A stretch of 64,000 bases of DNA from Paludibacteraceae bacterium (GTDB taxonomy: Bacteria > Bacteroidota > Bacteroidia > Bacteroidales > Paludibacteraceae), in contig CAJOFU010000001.1 of NCBI GenBank assembly GCA_905233935.1, forward strand, positions 1-64,000. The letters are read 5' to 3'. A model generated the notes under the pieces. It was given only the letters and a program-made list of their open reading frames with translations. It did not search any database and was not told the origin of the DNA. Position 1 is the first letter of the stretch. Every line of letters starts with the position of its first letter. A program made the translations under genes and the position numbers. Below, in pieces: positions 23,916-32,695 of the stretch.

Positions 23916-25607
23916 CATATTGCGGTGCTGGTATTAGGGTTGCTATTGGCGAATAGCCGATGGCTAACTGCCAATGATACCGTGTATGTGAGTGGCGGCA
24001 TTCAGCATGACGGGCTCTTCCCTACGCGGGATGTATCGGCTGTACGCACTGCGCCACGAGGCGAGTGGGCGAAGATCGACCATTTGAGCAACAACTATCT
24101 CGACTTGTCAATGAATTACCTGCGCACTGATAGTAATGCCGCACAATTTCGCGGTTTGCGCGCGGACACACGATTAGAATTGAATCAATGGCCGCTACTC
24201 GGTTATGAACCCGGATTCGCCGGTCACGGCATAGGCAGGCTGAGTGTGATGGCAGACTTTGCATGGGGACAGATCTGCGTAGGCGATGTGTATGGACAGT
24301 TCGGGTCGGGAATGATTCTAAACTTGTACGAAAACAGAGACCTTGGTATAGACAACCCGTTGCGAGGTGCAAAGATCAGTGCATCACCGTACAAAGGTAT
24401 TCATCTGACACTGCTTGGCGGCAAGCAACGACGTTATTGGAATTGCTATCATGATGGTGCGTGGGGCTGGAACTACAAGCAGGATGCCGCATTGGGGGCA
24501 GACCTGGAGTTAGGTTTGCACGAGTGGTTACACGGGCTGCAACAGAGTGATCTTGAACTGACTATAGGCGGAAGTTACGTGAGCAAGTACGAACATGAAG
24601 ACACCGTGTTGGTTACACTGAGTGACGGTTTGTATCGATACAACTTGCCACGTTGGGTAGGCGCCGGTGAGGTGCGAGCCAACCTGCAAGGAAAAGGCTG
24701 GGATGCACTCATCGAATATGCCTACAAAGCCAACGACCCGACGCTGGAGAATAGTTACAGTTACCGTTCAGGACAGGCGTTGCTGCTGTCATTGGGCTAC
24801 TCACGAAAGGGATTGTCGGTGCTGGCACAAGCCAAACGTTCGGATAACATGTCACTGCGTTCGTCGCGTAGTGTAAGAGGCTTGGCAGGCAGACTGAACC
24901 TGTTGCCGGTGTTCACTCCACAGCACACCTACGCTCTGGCAGCCCGTTACCCCTACGCCACGCAGTATATCATCGGTGAGTGGGCTTTTCAGGCAGAAGT
25001 GCGCTATACAGCTCCGAGGAAGAGCAAGGTGGGCGGAAAGTACGGCACGACGTTCAAGCTGAGTATTGCTCATGTGCGCGGACTACGTGAAGAGGGCAGT
25101 TGGGCAGTGAACACCACAACCGACGGCACGTACTACACGGATATCCATGCGGAGTTACATAAGAAAATCAATGCATACTGGACGCTCAACGCAATGCTGA
25201 TGTATCAGACCTACAACCGAAAGGTCATTGAAGGTGAAGGCGGTTTGGTGCGTGCAGGAGTCGCTGTATTGGATAACAAGATACATATTACGGATAACAT
25301 CACTCTGCGTAATGAGTTGCAATACTTATATACAAGGCAGCACAAAGGGCAGTGGGTATATGTGTTAGCAGAACTGGATTTGTGGCAACATTGGACGGTT
25401 TCCGGCAGTTGGGAGTATAACATCGGCTACGCACCGGATGAGACGAAGGAGCACAACTACACGGCTATGCTGACTTATTCAAACGGTGCACACCATGTAT
25501 CAGCAGGTTACGTGAAGACGAGCAGCGGGTTCAATTGTTCAGGTGGAGTGTGCCGCTATGAGCCGGAGCAGGAAGGAGTGAGGATGAGTTATAGTTTTAC
25601 GTGGTGA
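23895..25607 (+). CDS. Outer-membrane beta-barrel protein, DUF6029-like
   Basis: 570-aa exported protein. After the signal peptide come YVSGGIQHDGLFPTRD and LSNNYLDLSMNYL, then a long run of amphipathic strands ending in Phe-Trp-type residues (VRMSYSFTW), typical of a barrel. It resembles DUF6029 proteins that accompany Omp28-like genes in Bacteroidales; the match is from memory and moderate. No ATG exists at the 5' end. GTG 23895, inside a heptamer array, is the only good start and gives MFRIERLHIAVLVLGLLLANS. Substrate and role are unknown. Confidence 0.78.
   Translation: MFRIERLHIAVLVLGLLLANSRWLTANDTVYVSGGIQHDGLFPTRDVSAVRTAPRGEWAKIDHLSNNYLDLSMNYLRTDSNAAQFRGLRADTRLELNQWPLLGYEPGFAGHGIGRLSVMADFAWGQICVGDVYGQFGSGMILNLYENRDLGIDNPLRGAKISASPYKGIHLTLLGGKQRRYWNCYHDGAWGWNYKQDAALGADLELGLHEWLHGLQQSDLELTIGGSYVSKYEHEDTVLVTLSDGLYRYNLPRWVGAGEVRANLQGKGWDALIEYAYKANDPTLENSYSYRSGQALLLSLGYSRKGLSVLAQAKRSDNMSLRSSRSVRGLAGRLNLLPVFTPQHTYALAARYPYATQYIIGEWAFQAEVRYTAPRKSKVGGKYGTTFKLSIAHVRGLREEGSWAVNTTTDGTYYTDIHAELHKKINAYWTLNAMLMYQTYNRKVIEGEGGLVRAGVAVLDNKIHITDNITLRNELQYLYTRQHKGQWVYVLAELDLWQHWTVSGSWEYNIGYAPDETKEHNYTAMLTYSNGAHHVSAGYVKTSSGFNCSGGVCRYEPEQEGVRMSYSFTW
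23939..23973. repeat. Heptamer array in the signal-peptide end, 5 units
   Basis: GTTGCTA, TTGGCGA, ATAGCCG, ATGGCTA, ACTGCCA encode LLANSRWLTA at the predicted signal cleavage region. The units resemble those of the array upstream of feoB. Confidence 0.75.
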
Positions 25608-25610
25608 TTT

Positions 25611-25645
25611 TAGTTGAGTGTTTAGTGTTTAGAGCTGAGAGATAT
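25611..25645. repeat. Heptamer array at the start of the first Omp28-like gene, 5 units
   Basis: TAGTTGA, GTGTTTA, GTGTTTA, GAGCTGA, GAGATAT. It is nearly the same array as at 23881 and again contains a GTG start followed by TTTAGA..GAGAGA. Confidence 0.88.
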
Positions 25646-26434
25646 ATTGCTATCATGTTGTCAGTAATAGTGCTGGCAGGATGCGAGGTGATCGGCGAGA
25701 GTGAACGGCTCATACCGATGCCAGTGCCGGTTGACAGCACCGAACGGGCGCATGTATTGATAGAATTCACGGGATTTCGTTGTGTGAACTGTCCGAAAGC
25801 GTCTGCTGAGGCAGAGGCACTAAAACAAACATACGGTGAACGCCTGATTGTCGTGGCTATGCACCCGGCATCGAATCCGTTCACGCAGGGCGCAGCACTA
25901 TTCGATTATACCTGCGAGGAAGCGGATGTCTATTACCGATATATGGGCGGCAATGCCACAACGCCATTTCCAACAGGGAATATTAATTTTACGAGCGATG
26001 AAGAGGGTTTTCTGAACGATTACCCAACGTGGGCAACTCTGCTTGCGCAGCAGATGAGTCAGCCGACAGAGGTACACTTGAGCGTACAGGCAATGCGTGA
26101 CAACAATACAAATAACATCACCGTAACAACCACTGCATCTGCTGACAAGATGCAAGACTGCAGGCTGGTAACGTGGCTCATTGAAGACAGTATACAAGGT
26201 GCACAAGCAATGCCTGACGGCAGTGTGAACAGAGACTATTATCATCGCCATGTGCTACGTATGGCAGCGGGCGATGCGTGGGGAGAGAACAAGACAATTC
26301 CGTTCACAGCGGTTACCGTTACCACAACAATGACGCTGCCTGACGGCTGCGAGCCTAAGCATTGCAGCATAGTAGTTGCAGCATTGGACGAAAATAACAG
26401 AATAATCAACGCAAGACAAACAACTATACAATGA
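25625..26434 (+). CDS. Omp28-related lipoprotein with thioredoxin-like domain
   Basis: Exported lipoprotein of about 269 aa. Possible starts are GTG 25601, GTG 25604, GTG 25625 and ATG 25655. I choose GTG 25625 because it gives a lipoprotein signal with a basic start (MFRAERYIAIMLSVIVLAGC); ATG 25655 leaves too short a signal. The mature part has VLIEFTGFRCVNCPKASAEAEAL (Omp28-type thioredoxin fold with CxxC) and a beta-sandwich C-terminus. It overlaps the next gene by ATGA. The function of the family is not settled. Confidence 0.85.
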   Translation: MFRAERYIAIMLSVIVLAGCEVIGESERLIPMPVPVDSTERAHVLIEFTGFRCVNCPKASAEAEALKQTYGERLIVVAMHPASNPFTQGAALFDYTCEEADVYYRYMGGNATTPFPTGNINFTSDEEGFLNDYPTWATLLAQQMSQPTEVHLSVQAMRDNNTNNITVTTTASADKMQDCRLVTWLIEDSIQGAQAMPDGSVNRDYYHRHVLRMAAGDAWGENKTIPFTAVTVTTTMTLPDGCEPKHCSIVVAALDENNRIINARQTTIQ

Positions 26435-26985
26435 AGAAATTGATTTTTACACTGACAGCCCTACTGCTCATGCAGAGTGCGCATGCACTGATCGTAAGCG
26501 TCAAGGGCGAAGGCGAAGTGAGTGAAGAAGGCATGAGCCTGATCATCACTGAAGGCGAAGAAGACATCCTGACAGGAAAGTACACGATGGAATTGGAAGG
26601 CGATGTGCTGATCAATTCCGGCGAACTTGAGATGCAGATCATCCGTTCTTCCAGTGGATTAGAAGACGAGTTCTGCTGCGGGAACAATTGCACAGCAGGC
26701 AATGGCGAAACTCAAGAGACGAAGACATTCAACATCAACGATGGTGTTGCACATTGGTATTCGCATTACGTGCCGGTGTTAGGTTCGAACGAAACCATCC
26801 GGTATATCTTCCGCGACGGTGAGGAAAGTCTTGAGGTGCGCGTGCAATATGTATATCAGACCGACGCTGTAAGCGAGGTGAAGGATGATAAGGCTGCAAC
26901 GAGCAAGATATTACATGACGGTCAAGTGTATATCCAACGTGACGGACAGCTGTTCACTATAACCGGAACAATGGAAAAGCAATAA
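26431..26985 (+). CDS. Secreted protein of unknown function with repeat-type C-terminal motif
   Basis: 184-aa exported protein (signal MKKLIFTLTALLLMQSAHA). It is acidic, beta-rich and has a CCGNNC cluster (~87-92). The C-terminus, SKILHDGQVYIQRDGQLFTITG, resembles the last residues of the 628-aa surface protein at 40760 (QKMIIDGQLFIIRDGVMFNANG). This shared tail may be an export or anchoring signal. I do not recognise the family. It is translationally coupled to the Omp28-like gene before it. Confidence 0.75.
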   Translation: MKKLIFTLTALLLMQSAHALIVSVKGEGEVSEEGMSLIITEGEEDILTGKYTMELEGDVLINSGELEMQIIRSSSGLEDEFCCGNNCTAGNGETQETKTFNINDGVAHWYSHYVPVLGSNETIRYIFRDGEESLEVRVQYVYQTDAVSEVKDDKAATSKILHDGQVYIQRDGQLFTITGTMEKQ

Positions 26986-27006
26986 AACGGCATAAACTAT
27001 GAACGT

Positions 27007-27477
27007 ATGAAAAGAACGATTTTGATTTTACCATTGCTGCTGTTGACAGTGATGGCGCGGGCAGAAGCAGGGCTGCAAGTTCACTATCTGACAGGTAGTG
27101 ACAAGCAATACGCTGTTTCGCTCATCGGGCAAATAACGTTTGCCGACAATGTGATGTATTTGTACGACAAATCGAAAACCGAGTTGGGACATACAGCCGT
27201 AGCAGATATTGACAAGATTGTGTTTGGCGAATATGTGCCCTCTTCGGTGAATGATATCGAAGTACGTGTGGCTGTCTATCCGAATCCGACACATGATGCC
27301 ATGGTGATTAAGGGTTTGTCGGCAGGTCAGACAGTACGTGTATATGACTTGCAGGGACGACTGCTATCCGCTACGCAGACGCAAGCAGAAAGTACGCTTA
27401 TTGATGTCAGCGCTTTGCAGAATGGTACGTACCTGCTGCAGATAGGTGCAGAAGTTGTGAAATTTATTAAGGAATAA
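27007..27477 (+). CDS. Small secreted protein with T9SS type A sorting domain
   Basis: 156-aa protein: signal peptide (MKRTILILPLLLLTVMARA), a short beta-rich region, then a type A C-terminal sorting domain from ~82 (VAVYPNPTHDAMVIKGLSAGQTVRVYDLQGRLL....LQNGTYLLQIG). This domain directs proteins through the type IX secretion system to the cell surface. The cargo part (~60 aa) is small and unassigned. Its presence shows the organism has a T9SS. Confidence 0.88.
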   Translation: MKRTILILPLLLLTVMARAEAGLQVHYLTGSDKQYAVSLIGQITFADNVMYLYDKSKTELGHTAVADIDKIVFGEYVPSSVNDIEVRVAVYPNPTHDAMVIKGLSAGQTVRVYDLQGRLLSATQTQAESTLIDVSALQNGTYLLQIGAEVVKFIKE

Positions 27478-27492
27478 CAAATATCGAGCAAT

Positions 27493-28980
27493 ATGAAGAA
27501 ATTATTTACATTGGTTCTTACTGCAGTGGCAGTAATGTGCATGGGCTTTGAGGTAACCCGCACCGAGATGCGCGTATGGGTAGGTGACGAGATCGCTTGT
27601 CAGAAAGACATAACAGAGATTGACAGCATAACGTTTGTGGAAATAACCGAACAACTACCTGACGCTTTCCCCAAGAAACATCTGATAGAGGAGTTCACGG
27701 GTCAGGACTGCGGTTGGTGCCCTTACGGAATGGACTGCGTACACGACTTCATTGGCGATGATGAGAACTGGGTACTTGTACTGCATCACTATGGTTATAA
27801 GAAAGACAACTTCTCAGTAACCGGCAGTCAGAATATTATGAACAAGTTAGGTGTCAATGGCGCGCCGAGTATTTCCATTGACAGAAAGGCAACAAAAAGT
27901 GACGCAGGAAATGCAATCTGCTTTCACCCGGGTTATCTGCCAACAGTAACATCGCAGTTTGAAACAACCACGTACGCTTCGATAGAGATTGAGAACACGT
28001 ACAGCGAGACTGATCGGAAATTGAACGTACATCTTAGCGGTTTGATCGTGAAAGAAGACTACCCCAACCTGATGCTTACTGTGCTGGTAAAAGAGTCCGG
28101 AATGATTGATTACCAACAGGATTATTACGGAACATTCGAAGGTTGGCAGGAGTTTCGTCACGCCAATGCCGTGCGCGCCTATCTCACTGCTCCGTTAGGT
28201 GACAGTCTGCGCGTGAAGAGCAACCACTCGTGGTCGGCGGATTATGAACTGACACTTGACAGCAAATGGGTAGCAGATAACTGTGCTGTAGTAGCATTTA
28301 TTTCTGAGAACTTCAAACCCGTTGTACAAGCCGAGCAACGTCCTGTTGTAGATGGTACGAAAGGTGGTTTGGATATATTGCACGGAGGTATTACTGCTGT
28401 TCCGGTAGCCGATTACTACCCGGAACCAGGAGAGGATATATCGCCGAGTACCTATTCCGGCAGAGACGCTGATACAATTACCACGGCGTATGGATATTAC
28501 TATTCGTATCCGGACGAGGGCTTCAATTACTGGCAGGTTCAGGCGTACGACTTAACCAAGACTGTAAAAGTGAACAATACGACCTGTGTGCCGTTCTTGG
28601 ATTTGTATCTGTTCACCAAGATTGACGAGACCACTATTCCTGTAGGTACATACAGATTGAACACCTCTATGAGACCTGGGACAGCTTACGCCGGATTCCG
28701 TGATGATGAGAAGATTCAGGTAGATGGTACGAGTTTCTACTATACGTCAAAAAGTTACTTATCGCAGGGTTATCTTGTTCCTGAGGCACAATGGCTCATA
28801 GCAAGCGGCACACTTACCGTAACGAAAGAGGGTTGGAAGATTACGGGGAAAGCTCGTAACGGATCAGACATCCAACTGGTAGGTACGAAGCCTATCAGCA
28901 TTCAAGGCAAAGCCGGTGCGCCGATGCGCGTCAAGACAAATGAAGCAACTGCTCCACAACGCGCGGTACGCCTACAGTAG
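27493..28980 (+). CDS. Omp28-related outer-membrane protein with CxxC thioredoxin fold
   Basis: 495-aa exported protein. The signal (MKKLFTLVLTAVAVMCMG) is followed by a short segment similar to that in the T9SS gene upstream, then HLIEEFTGQDCGWCPYGMD (Omp28 thioredoxin-like active site CGWC), NIMNKLGVNGAPSISIDR (cis-Pro) and C-terminal beta-sandwich regions. It is the last gene of the secreted cluster. Its 3' end overlaps the convergent sir2 gene by 50 bp, so the final ~16 residues are encoded antisense to sir2. Confidence 0.85.
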   Translation: MKKLFTLVLTAVAVMCMGFEVTRTEMRVWVGDEIACQKDITEIDSITFVEITEQLPDAFPKKHLIEEFTGQDCGWCPYGMDCVHDFIGDDENWVLVLHHYGYKKDNFSVTGSQNIMNKLGVNGAPSISIDRKATKSDAGNAICFHPGYLPTVTSQFETTTYASIEIENTYSETDRKLNVHLSGLIVKEDYPNLMLTVLVKESGMIDYQQDYYGTFEGWQEFRHANAVRAYLTAPLGDSLRVKSNHSWSADYELTLDSKWVADNCAVVAFISENFKPVVQAEQRPVVDGTKGGLDILHGGITAVPVADYYPEPGEDISPSTYSGRDADTITTAYGYYYSYPDEGFNYWQVQAYDLTKTVKVNNTTCVPFLDLYLFTKIDETTIPVGTYRLNTSMRPGTAYAGFRDDEKIQVDGTSFYYTSKSYLSQGYLVPEAQWLIASGTLTVTKEGWKITGKARNGSDIQLVGTKPISIQGKAGAPMRVKTNEATAPQRAVRLQ

Positions 28981-29626
28981 CCGGTTCACGTACCAACTGA
29001 ACACGTGAGGCATAAATGCCTAACTGAGGATCGCCCGGATCAACCATAATGATTCGGGCGTTTTCAGGTGCGTAATGCAACAGTGACGCGGCTGGATAAA
29101 CGTTGAGTGAAGTGCCTACGACAACAAGGATATCGGCTGTGGCGGCAATGTTGCAAGCCTCGGTGAAGTACGGAACACCTTCGCCGAAGAAGACAATATA
29201 CGGGCGAAGGAGCGAGCCGTTAGGATGACGGTCGCCATAATGTTGCTCCCAACCTTCGATCGGTACAGTGGCTATCTCGTCGTTCTCCGCACGGAGTTTG
29301 CGGATCTCGCCATGCAGGTGAACGACATTTGTCGCTCCGGCACGCTCGTGGAGATCGTCGATGTTCTGGGTAATGATACGTGTCCCCGGGATCGCTTGTT
29401 GCAGACGGGCGATAGCCTCATGGGCTGCATTGGGTTTGGCGTTGATGACATCACGGCGACGCGCGTTGTAGAAATCCACACAGAGTTGCGGGTTACGCAG
29501 CCATGCTTCGTGCGTGCACACGTCTTCAATACGATACTTCTCCCAGAGTCCGTCGGAGTCACGGAAGGTTCCTAAACCACTTTCAGCCGAAATACCGGCG
29601 CCGGTAAAAACAACAATTTTTTTCAT
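28931..29626 (-). CDS. NAD-dependent protein deacylase (Sir2/CobB)
   Basis: Sirtuin of 231 aa from ATG 29626; the track start at 29656 is a TTG inside a repeat. Motifs: FTGAGISAESGLGTFRD (NAD binding), ITQNIDDLHERAG, VVHLHGEI (catalytic His), RPYIVFFGEGVPY and VVGTSLNVYPAASLL. The zinc Cys pairs of classic sirtuins are missing, as in many Bacteroidota homologues. It is the last gene of the minus operon that starts at 37446. Confidence 0.92.
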   Translation of the reverse strand: MKKIVVFTGAGISAESGLGTFRDSDGLWEKYRIEDVCTHEAWLRNPQLCVDFYNARRRDVINAKPNAAHEAIARLQQAIPGTRIITQNIDDLHERAGATNVVHLHGEIRKLRAENDEIATVPIEGWEQHYGDRHPNGSLLRPYIVFFGEGVPYFTEACNIAATADILVVVGTSLNVYPAASLLHYAPENARIIMVDPGDPQLGIYASRVQLVREPATVGVPRVVEQLLHLS

Positions 29627-29652
29627 GGTCGTATAGTTTTTATTATTCACTT

Positions 29653-29687
29653 TCAAATGTCAAATAACAAATCTCAAATCTCAATGT
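29653..29687. repeat. Heptamer array in the manA-sir2 gap, 5 units
   Basis: TCAAATG, TCAAATA, ACAAATC, TCAAATC, TCAATGT. It overlaps the manA stop. Confidence 0.85.
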
Positions 29688-30585
29688 ACACTTCCAAGGC
29701 GCGGAAAGAGCCTGAGAGGCGGACATCAGCGGTTGTGGCGGAAAGGAGGATGAGTTCGCCCTTAGTGATAGTGGTTTGGGCATCATTCTCCAGTTCGGTC
29801 AGTGTGCATTCGCCATCCAAGCAGATAAGGCAGACGAAACTGTCAAGACGACTATATTCACGCAGAATGGGCTCAGTGACTTGCAGTACATTGGTGACAA
29901 AATACGGACAAGAAACGAGATTGTTTACTGCCTTGTCGTTTGCGGCGTTATCGCTGGTTCGCGCCAATTGCACATCATTGTAGTTGATGCACTCGGCGGC
30001 ACGCTCAGTGTGCAGTTCGCGCGGATTGCCCTCTTTGTCTCGGCGGTCGTAGTCGTAAATGCGGTAGGTGGTATCGGACGTCTGCTGAATCTCGCAGAGT
30101 TGACATCCCGAACCAATGGAGTGGATTCGTCCGGCAGGAATAAAGAAACAGTCACCGTCGCGTATCTCGTACTCAGCGAGTGCGCTAAGAATGGTTTTGT
30201 CGGCAACCATCTGTTTGTACTCATCGGGTGTGAGTTGCCGCTTGAGCCCGCAATAAATACGTGCACCCGGTTCGGAGGGAAGTGCATACCACATCTCGGT
30301 CTTGCCCCACGGCTCGCCGTACTTCTGTGCCCACTGATCGGAAGGATGAACCTGCACGCTGAGATCGTCACGGGCATCAATGAACTTGATGAGTAGGGGG
30401 AAAGTATCGCCATAACGGGCAAAGACGTGCTTGCCGACCAGTTGCTCTTTCTGCTCACATAGCATGCGCCAGATATTTTGTCCGGTCTCGACGCAGATAC
30501 TATCTCGTCCCGGGTAAGCAGAGAGAATCCATTGCTCTGCTCCCCAGATCATGGGTCGGTCTATGGGATAGAAGTGATATATCAT
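29674..30585 (-). CDS. manA: Mannose-6-phosphate isomerase, class I
   Basis: Type I phosphomannose isomerase, 303 aa, a zinc cupin linking fructose-6-P and mannose-6-P for GDP-sugar and glycan synthesis. Zinc-site motifs are LSVQVHPSDQ, GKTEMWYAL and FFIPAGRIHSIG. It is the short bacterial form without the large helical insert. The start ATG lies inside a small heptamer array. It sits between dnaG and sir2 in the operon. Confidence 0.93.
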   Translation of the reverse strand: MIYHFYPIDRPMIWGAEQWILSAYPGRDSICVETGQNIWRMLCEQKEQLVGKHVFARYGDTFPLLIKFIDARDDLSVQVHPSDQWAQKYGEPWGKTEMWYALPSEPGARIYCGLKRQLTPDEYKQMVADKTILSALAEYEIRDGDCFFIPAGRIHSIGSGCQLCEIQQTSDTTYRIYDYDRRDKEGNPRELHTERAAECINYNDVQLARTSDNAANDKAVNNLVSCPYFVTNVLQVTEPILREYSRLDSFVCLICLDGECTLTELENDAQTTITKGELILLSATTADVRLSGSFRALEVYIEI

Positions 30586-30611
30586 TTATGATTTCAAATT
30601 TATGATTTTGT
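30584..30611. repeat. Heptamer array in the dnaG-manA gap, 4 units
   Basis: ATTTATG, ATTTCAA, ATTTATG, ATTTTGT fill the gap from the manA ATG to the dnaG stop. Confidence 0.75.
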
Positions 30612-32656
30612 TAATGCATGCGGTTGCCTAAGAACTTGCATATCTCGCGTTTGACGGATTGCAGTTCACTAAGTTGCCCGAGCAGTTGCAGAGACTGATC
30701 CGTATCGCCTGATTCCATCTGTTTCTTGACTGCGGCTATGCGTTCATTGATCAGACTGAGTTTGAGTTCGCACAGCAGTTGCGGCACGAGTTCATTAAGC
30801 AGATCTTGCTCCGAACGCTGCTCAACGTCTTGTACCACATTCTCGGATATAGCGACCTTGTAGAAAATGGATGACAGCTGATAGCGGTCGGCAATCAAAT
30901 CACAGGCAAGAGCATTGATCTCTTGATCCGGATGGAACTTAAAGAATGTTTCCGCCACGAACCCATCGGCATTTTGGTGGGCACGAAACTCCTCAAAAAT
31001 GCGTTTGTCAACAGGCAGAGGTATATCCACTCCATCGGCATCGAGTTGTTGCAACAGATAATTACCTACAGATACAGTCTGTCCGTTCGGGAAACGGAAG
31101 AATGGTCGTTCGCCATAACGCACGAGCAGTTGTGTCAGGTTGCGAATATTCTGATCCACCTTCGACATTCGTCCGATAATAGCCCGATCTTCCCGTACGT
31201 TTTCACTCTTTTCTGTCGGGGTATCGGTTGACGTCGGTTTAGAGGTGAGTATGCCTTCGCGCTCTTTTTCGCGGCGTTGGGCGTTATACGATTCCGTAGC
31301 GTTCTTGCGTCGTTCGAGGCGTTGTTGCTCAACTGCACGAGTAAGCACCTCGGCAGAGGTCTGGAGTAGTTCGGCGCAATCGCGGATATATTCGTAACGG
31401 GTAATCTCATCGGGGATAAGAGAGATAGACTCCACGAGATCGTGCGTCAGTTCGGAGCGTTTGGAAGGGTCAGATTTGACCTGTTCCCAACTAAACTGCG
31501 CCTTAAAACGGATAAAGTCCTGCTGGTGGGTGCGGATATACTCCATAAACTCCGATGCATCGTGGCTGCGGGCGTAGGAGTCGGGGTCTTCGCCATCGGG
31601 CAGGAGTACGACCTTAACGAAGAATCCCTCACTAAGGAACATATCTATACCGCGTATAGCAGCATGAATACCGGCTGCATCGCCGTCGTAGAGGACAGTG
31701 ATGTTCGTAGTGAAACGTTTGATGAGGCGTACCTGCGGTTGCGTGAGGGCTGTTCCACCGGAAGCAACGACGTTTTCGATACCTGCCTGATGCATGGAGA
31801 GGGCATCCATCTGTCCCTCAACAAGGTAACAGAGGTTGGTCTTCGCGATGGATTGTTTGGCTTGGAAAAGTCCGTACAGTTCGTTGGTCTTGGAGTAGAT
31901 AGTCGAACCGGGCGAGTTGACGTACTTGCCCATTGGGATTTCCTTGCCGTCCTTGTCGTATTTCTTGCGCAGGATTCGTCCGGCGAAAGCAACCGTCTTG
32001 CCTGAGGGAGTGAAGATAGGGAATATGACGCGGTCACGGAAACGGTCGTAGGCTTCCCCTTTTTCGTTCTTACCGCAGACACCTGTACCGATGAGGGTGT
32101 CAACATCGTTAGTCAGGTACTTGTCGATATATCCGGCTTTGTGTGCAGCATCGGTCAGAGCATTGCCTTTGTTGGGCGAGTAACCCAAGCCGAACTTGCG
32201 GATGGTTGTGTCCTGCATCCCGCGCTCACGGAAATACTTAAGACCAATGGTTTGTCCCTCCTCAGTGTTCCACAGTTGGTCTTGAAACCACTTGTTTGCC
32301 CACTCATTGACCGCGTACATTGCTTCGCGGTCATCCTGATGCTGTTGCTCTTCGGGAGTCAGTTCGCGTTCCTCTATCTCGATGTGGTACTTCTTGGCGA
32401 GTGTACGCAGAGCGTCGGCGTAGGAGCAGTTGTCAATCTTCATGACGAACCCAACGGCATTTCCGCTCTCGCCGCAACCGAAGCATTTGAATATGCCTTT
32501 ACTCGGTGACACCGTGAACGAGCCTGTTCGCTCCGAGTGGAACGGACAAAGCCCGATGAGGTTCGCACCGCGTCGTTTGAGCGGAACGTAATCCTGTACC
32601 ACCTCTTCAATCTTGGCGGCACTAAAGATCTTGTCTATGGTCTGCGGAGGTATCAT
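30611..32656 (-). CDS. dnaG: DNA primase
   Basis: Replicative primase, 681 aa. N-terminal CHC2 zinc finger (CPFHSE...CFGCGESG), a catalytic core with a Toprim domain (YLVEGQMDALSM and LYDGDAAGIHAAIRGI with the acidic metal ligands), and a C-terminal helicase-interacting helical domain. Full length. It lies between the outer-membrane barrel gene and manA. Heptamer arrays flank it on both sides. Confidence 0.95.
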   Translation of the reverse strand: MIPPQTIDKIFSAAKIEEVVQDYVPLKRRGANLIGLCPFHSERTGSFTVSPSKGIFKCFGCGESGNAVGFVMKIDNCSYADALRTLAKKYHIEIEERELTPEEQQHQDDREAMYAVNEWANKWFQDQLWNTEEGQTIGLKYFRERGMQDTTIRKFGLGYSPNKGNALTDAAHKAGYIDKYLTNDVDTLIGTGVCGKNEKGEAYDRFRDRVIFPIFTPSGKTVAFAGRILRKKYDKDGKEIPMGKYVNSPGSTIYSKTNELYGLFQAKQSIAKTNLCYLVEGQMDALSMHQAGIENVVASGGTALTQPQVRLIKRFTTNITVLYDGDAAGIHAAIRGIDMFLSEGFFVKVVLLPDGEDPDSYARSHDASEFMEYIRTHQQDFIRFKAQFSWEQVKSDPSKRSELTHDLVESISLIPDEITRYEYIRDCAELLQTSAEVLTRAVEQQRLERRKNATESYNAQRREKEREGILTSKPTSTDTPTEKSENVREDRAIIGRMSKVDQNIRNLTQLLVRYGERPFFRFPNGQTVSVGNYLLQQLDADGVDIPLPVDKRIFEEFRAHQNADGFVAETFFKFHPDQEINALACDLIADRYQLSSIFYKVAISENVVQDVEQRSEQDLLNELVPQLLCELKLSLINERIAAVKKQMESGDTDQSLQLLGQLSELQSVKREICKFLGNRMH

Positions 32657-32660
32657 CTAA

Positions 32661-32695
32661 ATACTGACTTCTGAATACTGAACACTGAATACTCT
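32661..32695. repeat. Heptamer array in the barrel-dnaG gap, 5 units
   Basis: ATACTGA, CTTCTGA, ATACTGA, ACACTGA, ATACTCT. It fills the 37-bp gap almost exactly. Confidence 0.88.
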
